Shown here in pieces: positions 1-5,569 of a stretch of 9,411 bases of DNA. Position 1 is the first letter of the stretch, and every line of letters begins with the position of its first letter. Made by a program: the position numbers and the translations under genes. Below the pieces are notes generated by a model that made no database searches, was not told the origin of the DNA, and saw nothing but the letters and a program-made list of their open reading frames with translations. This DNA comes from Desulfurococcales archaeon. GTDB lineage: Archaea; Thermoproteota; Thermoprotei_A; Sulfolobales; Desulfurococcaceae. The stretch is taken from contig WAON01000203.1 in the NCBI GenBank assembly GCA_015521265.1, forward strand, positions 1-9,411. The letters are read 5' to 3'.

Positions 1-543
1 ATATATTGGTCCATACGGTGTAAGTATACTCTTTTTCAAGACTATCCTATCTACAACGGTTTCACCAAAATCCATGTCTGCAATACTGGTAATTATCTTT
101 AGGAGAGATTGCCTGTTTCCTCCACTTTTAACTCGGGCAAGCGTTATATGTGGTATAAACTTCTCCCTAACCGGGGGGATACCGGTTTTCCTCAATAGCT
201 TCTCTACTTCATCATGTATCTTTGACAGTTCTTCAACACCTTCAGATACACCAGCCCATATAACACGCGGGTGGGAAATATTGGGAAATACTCCGATACC
301 CTTAACTCTTATCTTGAAGGATTTAAACTTAACATTCTCTAGAAGACTACAGATCTCATTTACTTTATCAAAGGGTATTGTTCCAATAAACCTTATCGTT
401 ATATGCATGTTTTCACGAGAAACCGGCTTTAGATCAGCCTTGCTCTCGAGTAATAAATCCCTAGCTTTTTCAAGCTTGTTTAGTACATCCTCGTTATTGA
501 TGTCTACAGCGATAAAAACCCTTAACTGCTCTCTAGACGACAC
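1..543 (-). CDS. thpR: RNA 2',3'-cyclic phosphodiesterase (ThpR / 2'-5' RNA ligase family), 3'-truncated
   Basis: I translated the minus strand: 181 codons are in the window and the frame is still open at base 1, so the C-terminus is missing. The protein is a two-histidine (2H) phosphoesterase. The first signature, HITIRFIG, is at about residues 47-54 and the second, HITLAR, at about 132-137; the two HxT pairs form the active site. Family members hydrolyse RNA 2',3'-cyclic phosphate to 2'-phosphate and were first described as ligating tRNA halves in vitro. Known members are about 180-190 residues, so only a few residues are lost. The start is GTG at 543: an in-frame TGA lies at 552-550, and a GGTGA ribosome-binding site (plus-strand TCACC, 550-554) is 6 bases upstream. 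The gene is divergent from the UPF0200 gene. In many archaea it sits next to the CCA-adding enzyme, which may lie just left of the window (inference). Confidence 0.93.
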   Translation of the reverse strand, partial: MSSREQLRVFIAVDINNEDVLNKLEKARDLLLESKADLKPVSRENMHITIRFIGTIPFDKVNEICSLLENVKFKSFKIRVKGIGVFPNISHPRVIWAGVSEGVEELSKIHDEVEKLLRKTGIPPVREKFIPHITLARVKSGGNRQSLLKIITSIADMDFGETVVDRIVLKKSILTPYGPIY

Positions 544-658
544 GCTGTCTCACCAATAATGCTTATCAATTCCCGAATATATGGGGTTAAATCTATTATA
601 AGGTATGCTCTACAACATGGATAAATGATGTGATGAGTCTAGTGGTGGAGAAAGAGGA
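544..658. promoter_or_regulatory. Divergent promoter region between thpR and the UPF0200 gene
   Basis: This 115-base AT-rich gap separates two divergently read genes, so it should carry both promoters. For the rightward gene, TTATAA at about 596-601 is a reasonable TATA box, putting transcription start near 622-628, ahead of the GGTGGAG site at 644-650. For thpR, the minus strand has TTTAA at about 586-591 and an ATATAT stretch at about 576-582, either of which could be the TATA element. These are eye-picked from AT-rich DNA, so the exact boxes are uncertain; the presence of two promoters is the firmer claim. Confidence 0.5.
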
Positions 659-1228
659 ATGCTTAACCTTATTGTAATCGCTGGTATGCCGGGAGCCGGT
701 AAGAGTATTATCTCATCAGCCGCTAAAGATCTAGGCCTTCCAGTTTATAATATGGGGGATGTGATCAGGGAGGAAACAGTAAGGATTTTCGGAAAGATAA
801 CGCCCGAAACCATGAGGGAGACATCGAGAATAGTTAGGGAGAAACATGGGAAAAAATATGTTGCAATAAAAACCATTGAAAGAATTAAGGAGAAAAGTGG
901 AACCGTTGTTATCGATGGTACAAGGAGTCTTGACGAGATAGAAGCCTTCAGAAAGAAGGGTCGTGTAGTTATAATAGCTATACATGCATCCCCTAAAACG
1001 AGGTTTAAACGATTATTGAAGAGAGGTAGACCCGGCGATCCAAGTAGTTGGGAGGAATTCGTTAAAAGGGATATGGTTGAGCTAGGTTTCGGGCTTGGAA
1101 ATGTTATAGCCCTAGCCGATTACATGATCGTTAATGAATCGACAATCGATTATGCGTATAGGGAGGCCAAGAAGATAATACAGAACATTATGGGTGGTGG
1201 AAATGATAAAGATAAGGATCAAGACTAG
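659..1228 (+). CDS. UPF0200 family P-loop nucleoside/nucleotide kinase-like protein
   Basis: A 189-residue P-loop NTPase of the archaeal UPF0200 family, distantly related to adenylate kinase and dephospho-CoA kinase. Seen: Walker A GMPGAGKS at residues 9-16; a conserved MGDVIRE segment at 32-38, typical of this family's substrate side; DGTRS at 86-90, where the second acidic/Walker B-like strand ends; a lid-like stretch RGRPGDPSSW at 122-131; and ADYMIVNE at 153-160 near the C-terminus. The substrate is not established. The kinase fold is clear, but calling it dephospho-CoA kinase would be unsafe, since archaeal CoA synthesis uses an unrelated enzyme. The ATG at 659 is the only sensible start: an in-frame TGA lies at 626-628 and GGTGGAG at 644-650 is well placed. 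The hydrophilic tail GGGNDKDKDQD is read through the start of the next gene, which it overlaps by 26 bases. The two are probably co-translated. Confidence 0.88.
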   Translation: MLNLIVIAGMPGAGKSIISSAAKDLGLPVYNMGDVIREETVRIFGKITPETMRETSRIVREKHGKKYVAIKTIERIKEKSGTVVIDGTRSLDEIEAFRKKGRVVIIAIHASPKTRFKRLLKRGRPGDPSSWEEFVKRDMVELGFGLGNVIALADYMIVNESTIDYAYREAKKIIQNIMGGGNDKDKDQD

Positions 1229-1670
1229 AGTCAGGCCTACAGAAGATTTAGATAAAGTATTGAAAGCTGTTGGGAATATTTTTACTGGAGAATTAAAAGT
1301 GATAGATGAAGGCGAGGGGTATTATACTATAGAGGGTTTTGCAACGAATAAGGAGTCTATCGAGAAACTCTACAATATTCTACGCATAGAACAAGTCTTA
1401 TCAGCCGCTAGAGCTATCCTGGAAAAGAAAACACATGGAAACAAGATTAGATTCATACTTCATAAACAAGCAGCTTACGTTGGAAAAGCTTCATTTATCG
1501 ATAGTGATCGGGAATCCCCAATGGGGGGTATCATCGTTGAGATCGAGACCGATAACCCGGAGGAATTCATCAACTGGCTGACTCCGAGAGTAGGGGGAGG
1601 AGTAGGGAAAAAACATACTCGTTCACAACGAGCAAAGCGTAAGCAGATATTAAAGAAAACATTCAAATAA
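1203..1670 (+). CDS. UPF0201 family archaeal protein (COG1325)
   Basis: A 155-residue protein of the archaea-only UPF0201 family. Hallmarks seen, numbered from the ATG at 1203: VRPTEDLDKVLKAVGNIF near the N-terminus (about 9-26), an arginine/isoleucine-rich helix region in the middle, and HKQAAYVGKASF followed by SPMGGIIVEIE and INWLTPR towards the C-terminus. Known structures of the family resemble the RNA-binding ribosomal protein L5 fold, but the function is unproven. The last 20 or so residues (KKHTRSQRAKRKQILKKTFK) are strongly basic. Start: GTG at 1194, GTG at 1197 and ATG at 1203 are all in frame. I chose ATG, which matches where the family begins and has GGTGG at 1193-1197 five bases upstream. 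It overlaps the UPF0200 gene by 26 bases in the +1 frame. In some euryarchaea (I recall Archaeoglobus AF_1395) the two are one fused protein, which supports a shared role. Confidence 0.88.
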   Translation: MIKIRIKTRVRPTEDLDKVLKAVGNIFTGELKVIDEGEGYYTIEGFATNKESIEKLYNILRIEQVLSAARAILEKKTHGNKIRFILHKQAAYVGKASFIDSDRESPMGGIIVEIETDNPEEFINWLTPRVGGGVGKKHTRSQRAKRKQILKKTFK

Positions 1671-1718
1671 GCACTTAATAACGTAGAAGCATATAATCCT
1701 CAGCTACAACGACATTTT
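1655..1718. terminator. Convergent 3' ends with T-rich tracts on both strands
   Basis: The UPF0201 stop (1668-1670) and the RNase Z stop (1677-1675, minus strand) are separated by only four bases, so each transcript must end inside the other gene. Archaeal termination relies on T-rich tracts. On the plus strand ATTTTTA lies at about 1712-1718. On the minus strand the complement of AAAGAAAA near 1655-1662 gives TTTTCTTT. Both are in plausible positions but were picked by eye, and overlapping antisense 3' ends are expected. Confidence 0.4.
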
Positions 1719-2433
1719 TAAAAAACCTATATGCATCTATAAATAACTGGTAGGGATCATCATATCTAGCACTAATATGGGTTAAAACAAGCTTTTCAAC
1801 ATTAGCTTCAGAAGCGATCAAGCCTGCATCCTTACTAGTTGAATGACCCTGTTCATGGGCTTCCCTCTCCATATCACTAGTGAAAGTTGCTTCATGAATC
1901 AATAAATCAGCATTACTACTAGAATCCACCACATATTTACAAGGACGTGTATCACCTGTATAGACAATAACGGCATTATTTTTAACAGTCTCAACCCTGT
2001 AACCATAGGCTTCAACACCATGACAAACAGGGAAAGCCTCTATTTTCAACTTAGAATCCTGATAAACAAGTCCTTTAACAACACTGTTCTCGACTAGCTC
2101 GTATCCCGGCTTGTAAAGCTTATTCTCGATAAAAGAATCTAGTATTCTCCATAATGGTTGGGGGGCAGTTATTGTTAACGCTTTCTTCTTCCCGGATAAA
2201 TGCATAGTCTGGAATAAGCCGAATAATCCAAGATAATGATCTCCGTGTAGGTGTGTTATAAATATAGCATTGATTTTCAAAGGGCTTAAGCCGGAGCGGA
2301 ACATTCTATGTTGACATCCCTCGCCAACATCAAATAGGTAAATATCAGAATCAACTCTTAACGCTATACATGGTAGGCCTCGATTAATTGGTATAGCTGC
2401 TCCAGTGCCTAGGAAATATATTGTGAGGGTCAA
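1675..2433 (-). CDS. rnz: Ribonuclease Z (tRNA 3' processing endonuclease), short form without the flexible arm
   Basis: A metallo-beta-lactamase fold nuclease that cuts the 3' trailer from pre-tRNA. Zinc ligands seen: HLHGDH at residues 61-66, H138 (CHGVEAYGY), D161 (YTGDTRP), and H219 (LTHISARY); the RNase Z-specific HEATF...GHST block at 180-199 carries H197. The stretch DVGEGCQHRMFRSG (35-48) is also family-typical. At 252 residues it is shorter than the usual 280-320. The loss falls between H138 and D161, only 23 residues apart, against 71 (H140 to D211) in the Bacillus enzyme. That is where the tRNA-gripping flexible arm (exosite) normally inserts. The start is TTG at 2433: an in-frame TAA at 2439-2437 excludes anything further upstream. 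It overlaps the methyltransferase stop as TTGA and is the last gene of the operon. RNase Z is the best call; a related phosphodiesterase is possible given the missing arm. Confidence 0.88.
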   Translation of the reverse strand: MTLTIYFLGTGAAIPINRGLPCIALRVDSDIYLFDVGEGCQHRMFRSGLSPLKINAIFITHLHGDHYLGLFGLFQTMHLSGKKKALTITAPQPLWRILDSFIENKLYKPGYELVENSVVKGLVYQDSKLKIEAFPVCHGVEAYGYRVETVKNNAVIVYTGDTRPCKYVVDSSSNADLLIHEATFTSDMEREAHEQGHSTSKDAGLIASEANVEKLVLTHISARYDDPYQLFIDAYRFFKNVVVAEDYMLLRY

Positions 2434-3419
2434 GGCTTATACACCACGTATAATACTCTCGTAAGTCCACCATGAACAAACATATAAATTCTATCCCGTA
2501 TAATGAATCCATTCCTGCATAGTTCCTCATCGATTATCGTAGTATAATAGTGCGGTGATAAGAATACAAGGTACTTATTTCTGCCCAGTAACTCACTACT
2601 TCTACGTATGAATAACCTATATATCTTCAATGGATCCACTCCTTTAGTACTGGCAGCCCTGCCATAGGGTGGATCGGTAACTATAGCATCAACCCTATTA
2701 AACATTGCAACCGTAGAGTCTCCATGAATGAGGACAGCTTCTACATTGTAGTATTCAAGGTTTTTCTTCGCCCCATGAATAAGAACCCAATCGATCTCAA
2801 CACCAACAGGCTTCATACCTAGTAATCCGGCTTCCAACAATATACTACCCGTACCAGCAAATGGATCGAGAACTATATCACCCGGCCTCGTCCTAGCAAG
2901 GTTTACCATAGCTCTAGATAAAGATACGGGTAATGCAATACTTCTAAAGAAAGGTCTAACAGAAGGACGCCTACGATAAAAGCTTCTCGTATCCCTAACA
3001 GCTAATAACTCACCATAGAAAACTATTCCTTCACTATAGAGAAGTCTAAGTACCTTATCGCTTCTCATATTATTGGCTTTACTTTTCGAAATAAATCTCT
3101 TAACATGGGCGTATACTTCTATTGAAGGATTAATGGATTTTAATCTTTCATGCCTAACATGTTTATAAAAGGATAGATCGATGCTTAGAGGCTCATCATA
3201 CAAATTATTAAAACCTAGTAGCCGCCCCGCTTCCCGGATAAAACCTGCCCTATCAATAATCTTTAAAGCGTCACCATCATGAATATTTTCAACAATACAG
3301 ATCATTGTATAGCATTTTCTAATCCTTCCCTTACCGATAACCTCGAGTAAAGCCTTTAACTCGGCAGAAGCCAGATGCTCGGAATTACCGGATAAGATGA
3401 AATAGTATTCTTCCTTCAA
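2430..3419 (-). CDS. THUMP-domain tRNA (guanine-N2) methyltransferase, Trm11/TrmG10-like
   Basis: A 329-residue SAM-dependent methyltransferase, probably making N2-methyl- or N2,N2-dimethylguanosine at tRNA position 10. The N-terminal ~150 residues fit a ferredoxin-like plus THUMP tRNA-binding module. The catalytic Rossmann domain begins with the RPFFRSIALPVSLSRAMVNLAR segment (154-176), the usual lead-in of this family. Motif I is DPFAGTGS at 185-192, an acidic SAM-ribose ligand is likely in GVEID at 206-210, and motif IV is DPPYGR at 249-254, whose Asp-Pro-Pro-Tyr is the signature for methylating an exocyclic amino group. The start is TTG at 3419: an in-frame TAA at 3425-3423 blocks anything upstream. 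Both its ends overlap neighbours by TTGA (prs upstream, RNase Z downstream), so translation is probably coupled. The related m2G6 enzyme Trm14 is an alternative, but the length and the DPPYGR motif favour the Trm11 branch. Confidence 0.87.
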   Translation of the reverse strand: MKEEYYFILSGNSEHLASAELKALLEVIGKGRIRKCYTMICIVENIHDGDALKIIDRAGFIREAGRLLGFNNLYDEPLSIDLSFYKHVRHERLKSINPSIEVYAHVKRFISKSKANNMRSDKVLRLLYSEGIVFYGELLAVRDTRSFYRRRPSVRPFFRSIALPVSLSRAMVNLARTRPGDIVLDPFAGTGSILLEAGLLGMKPVGVEIDWVLIHGAKKNLEYYNVEAVLIHGDSTVAMFNRVDAIVTDPPYGRAASTKGVDPLKIYRLFIRRSSELLGRNKYLVFLSPHYYTTIIDEELCRNGFIIRDRIYMFVHGGLTRVLYVVYKP

Positions 3420-4330
3420 CCCTTAACCTTTACCCATTCCTTAATAATTTCCAATAATTTATCGGTGTAATCAACATATACTATTAACGGATCATTGTGT
3501 CTCACGCCGAGCGTAGGTAATGTGTAGAAACCTTCGATTCCAGAATTCTTAATTTTCTCAAGAGCGTTTCCTACCAGCAATGCGTGGCTAACACATACAA
3601 ACACTCGAGAAGCACCTGCTTCTAATACTTTTCTAGCAGCTAATACTAGTGTTCCCCCAGTGCTCGCTATATCGTCGACAATTATTACATCCCTATTCTT
3701 AACCGATAATTCTTTAGGCGCTATTGAAACTTCACCGGTAACGCGATCCCTATGTTTAACTAGGTAGTCATAATCTAAACCATATTTCTCAGCAGCAAAT
3801 CTTGCCCTGTGTAGAGCTCCTTTATCTGGCGATAATATTAATGGATTATTAGCTCCTAGATCCTTAATGATCTTATCAATTAATAAATCGAAGAATAATA
3901 GATTAGTAAACTTAGCCCTGTTCCCGATGAGTTTCATACTGTGTATATCGATTACGAATACATGATCAAAGTAGTGTTCAAGTGCTTCTACAACCAAACC
4001 ACCCGTTACGGGCTCGCCGGGTAGGAATAATTTATCCTGCCTAGCATAAGCCATATACGTTACAGCACCGATAACCCTTCGAGCACCAGCTCTTCTAGCA
4101 GCGTCTGCAAGCATTAATGTTTCTAAGAATGAATCATTCTGCCTTGGATACATTGATGATAATATAAGAGTTATTTTATCATTAACTTTTTCGGGATCAC
4201 TTATTCTAATATAGTGTTCGCCGTCTGGAAAAACCTTGTACTGAACCTCTACCATCTTAAAATCCTTTTTCGATAGAAATGTTTCAGTAATCCATCTCGC
4301 ATTTCTATTGGGAATTACTGCGATATCCAA
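3416..4330 (-). CDS. prs: Ribose-phosphate pyrophosphokinase (PRPP synthetase)
   Basis: Transfers pyrophosphate from ATP to ribose 5-phosphate to give PRPP, the precursor of purine, pyrimidine, histidine and tryptophan synthesis. Motifs seen, in order: FPDGEHYIRI near the N-terminus; the ATP-binding flexible loop YARQDKLFLPGEPVT; VIDIHSMK; LSPDKGALHRA; HRDRVTGEVS; and the PRPP-binding loop DVIIVDDIASTGGT. All key blocks are intact. An ATG at 4372 would add 14 residues (MRAKQLIYLIEVSC), but I prefer TTG at 4330. A near-perfect GAGGTG site lies six bases before it (plus-strand CACCTC, 4337-4342), and the resulting 304-residue protein starting at the first beta strand fits the family better. This is the first gene of the minus-strand operon; its TGA overlaps the next TTG start. 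PRPP synthesis has no obvious direct link with the two tRNA genes behind it. Confidence 0.93.
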   Translation of the reverse strand: MDIAVIPNRNARWITETFLSKKDFKMVEVQYKVFPDGEHYIRISDPEKVNDKITLILSSMYPRQNDSFLETLMLADAARRAGARRVIGAVTYMAYARQDKLFLPGEPVTGGLVVEALEHYFDHVFVIDIHSMKLIGNRAKFTNLLFFDLLIDKIIKDLGANNPLILSPDKGALHRARFAAEKYGLDYDYLVKHRDRVTGEVSIAPKELSVKNRDVIIVDDIASTGGTLVLAARKVLEAGASRVFVCVSHALLVGNALEKIKNSGIEGFYTLPTLGVRHNDPLIVYVDYTDKLLEIIKEWVKVKG

Positions 4331-4336
4331 GCAGGA

Positions 4337-4342
4337 CACCTC
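4337..4342 (-). promoter_or_regulatory. Strong ribosome-binding site deciding the prs start
   Basis: On the minus strand this reads GAGGTG, complementary to the archaeal 16S rRNA 3' end (ATCACCTCC). It sits six bases before TTG at 4330 and lies inside what would be coding sequence if translation began at the ATG at 4372. It is the main reason for choosing the shorter prs product. Confidence 0.7.
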
Positions 4343-4428
4343 AATCAAATATATTAGTTGTTTAGCCCTCATTCTATCATTAGGATATTAGCATATACTA
4401 AAATATTATTCAATAAACCCGTGGTTAA
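4343..4428. promoter_or_regulatory. Divergent promoter region between the prs operon and the radical SAM gene
   Basis: A very AT-rich gap separating two divergently read transcription units. Minus-strand TATA candidates for prs are the GTATATG near 4391-4397 and the CTAATATC near 4383-4390; each would start transcription upstream of the GAGGTG site. On the plus strand, CTAAAATATT at about 4398-4407 would place a transcript start about 25 bases on, near 4425-4430, giving a very short leader for the radical SAM gene. The individual boxes are uncertain because several TATA-like words overlap. Confidence 0.45.
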
Positions 4429-5532
4429 GTGGTGGTAAGCGGTTTGACTACTAAGCAGTTATTTAGTCTAAATAAACCCGGCGTTAAAGAAGCCCGTTTC
4501 TGGGAGCCTCTGGGTGATGGTAGGGTTGTTTGTAATCTTTGTCATCGTAGATGTATCATTGTCCCCGGAGCGTATGGGGTCTGTGGTGTAAGATATAATC
4601 ACAATGGTAAACTATACACGCTCGTCTACGGATTATTAACAGCTGCAAACCCTGATCCCATCGAGAAAAAACCATTAATGCATTTCAATCCCGGGTCATG
4701 CGTATTCTCAATATCAACTGCAGGATGTAACTTTTACTGTAAATTCTGTCAAAACTGGGTATTAAGCCAGTCCCGCCGAGATCGTGTTTTCGGCGAACCA
4801 TATACACCGGAGGAAGTTGTAGAGCAAGCTATTAAGAATGGGTGTCAAGGAATAAGTTATACGTATAATGAACCAACAATTTTCTACGAGTTTATGTATG
4901 ATACTGCTAAGCTAGCCAAGCAGAAGGGATTGTTTAACACAATGGTTACAAACGGCTACATGACGCCTGAGGCGATCAAGGAGCTCGGCCCATACATGGA
5001 TGCTGCAACCGTGGACTTTAAAGGTGGTGGTAATAGAGAGTTTTACCGAAGGTTTATGGCTGTACCCGACCCAGAGCCGATCTATGAATCGATCCTAGCT
5101 ATGAAGGATGCGGGTTGGTGGATCGAGATTACGAATTTAGTAGTACCGAAGTACGGTGATAAAAAAGAAGATATTCGGAGACTAGCGAGGTGGATCGTTG
5201 AGAACCTCGGCGATGAAACCCCTTTCCACTTATTAAGATTCCATCCAGACTACTTAATGCAAGACCTCCCGCCAACACCCGTTTCTAAACTAGAAGAACT
5301 CGCAGAGATCGCGCGGAGCGAGGGCTTAAAACACGTATATATCGGAAATGTATGGGGGCATCCACTCGAGAATACGTATTGCCCGAATTGTGGACGATTA
5401 GTAGTTGAGAGAAGTGGGTTCTTTATAACGAGGTGGTTATTGAAGGATGACTTTAAGTGTCCCTACTGCGGTTATAAGCTAAACTTCCGGGGTAAATTCT
5501 GGGGTAGTAGGAGGCCCTTCATACTCATATAG
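4429..5532 (+). CDS. amrS: AmmeMemoRadiSam-type radical SAM protein (PflA-like, COG1180)
   Basis: A radical SAM enzyme of the group named after its companions AMMECR1 and Memo. Residues are numbered from GTG 4429. The N-terminal cysteine cluster is CxxCxxxC at 35/38/42 plus C52 in YGVCGVR. The family motif DPIEKKPLMHFNPG is at 76-89. The radical SAM 4Fe-4S motif CxxxCxxC is at 100/104/107 (GCNFYCKFCQNW), and YTYNEPT at 144-150 is also conserved. A C-terminal zinc ribbon has CPNC at 318-321 and CPYC at 344-347. The substrate of this family is not known. Start: GTG at 4429 gives 367 residues. TTG at 4444 gives 362 and is better supported, with GGTGG at 4431-4435 eight bases ahead; I list the outer bound. 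The next gene follows after 37 bases without a terminator, so the two are probably co-transcribed. Neither AMMECR1 nor Memo is in this window. Confidence 0.9.
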   Translation: MVVSGLTTKQLFSLNKPGVKEARFWEPLGDGRVVCNLCHRRCIIVPGAYGVCGVRYNHNGKLYTLVYGLLTAANPDPIEKKPLMHFNPGSCVFSISTAGCNFYCKFCQNWVLSQSRRDRVFGEPYTPEEVVEQAIKNGCQGISYTYNEPTIFYEFMYDTAKLAKQKGLFNTMVTNGYMTPEAIKELGPYMDAATVDFKGGGNREFYRRFMAVPDPEPIYESILAMKDAGWWIEITNLVVPKYGDKKEDIRRLARWIVENLGDETPFHLLRFHPDYLMQDLPPTPVSKLEELAEIARSEGLKHVYIGNVWGHPLENTYCPNCGRLVVERSGFFITRWLLKDDFKCPYCGYKLNFRGKFWGSRRPFILI

Positions 5533-5550
5533 TTCAATACCGATTCCTAG

Positions 5551-5557
5551 GGAGGTG
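5551..5557 (+). promoter_or_regulatory. Ribosome-binding site of the GPN GTPase gene
   Basis: GGAGGTG, an excellent match to the archaeal anti-Shine-Dalgarno. It lies 12 bases before ATG 5570, a little further than usual. No closer in-frame start exists because a TAG occurs at 5564-5566. The site indicates independent translation initiation within the shared transcript from the radical SAM gene. Confidence 0.65.
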
Positions 5558-5569
5558 CTGGATTAGACG

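Noticed and set aside
74..559. A 161-codon plus-strand open frame opposite thpR
   Set aside because: It is the exact antisense of a clear 2H phosphoesterase with both HxT motifs. Its product is serine/leucine-rich without domains and it has no ribosome site.
630..636. GTGATGA resembling a box C of a C/D guide RNA before the UPF0200 gene
   Set aside because: No CTGA box D or internal C'/D' pair occurs at suitable distance, and the word falls in an ordinary leader next to the ribosome site.
659..1228. Annotation of the UPF0200 gene as dephospho-CoA kinase or adenylate kinase
   Set aside because: The P-loop kinase fold is clear, but the family-specific segments (MGDVIRE, DGTRS, RGRPGDPSSW) match UPF0200, and the archaeal dephospho-CoA kinase belongs to a different family.
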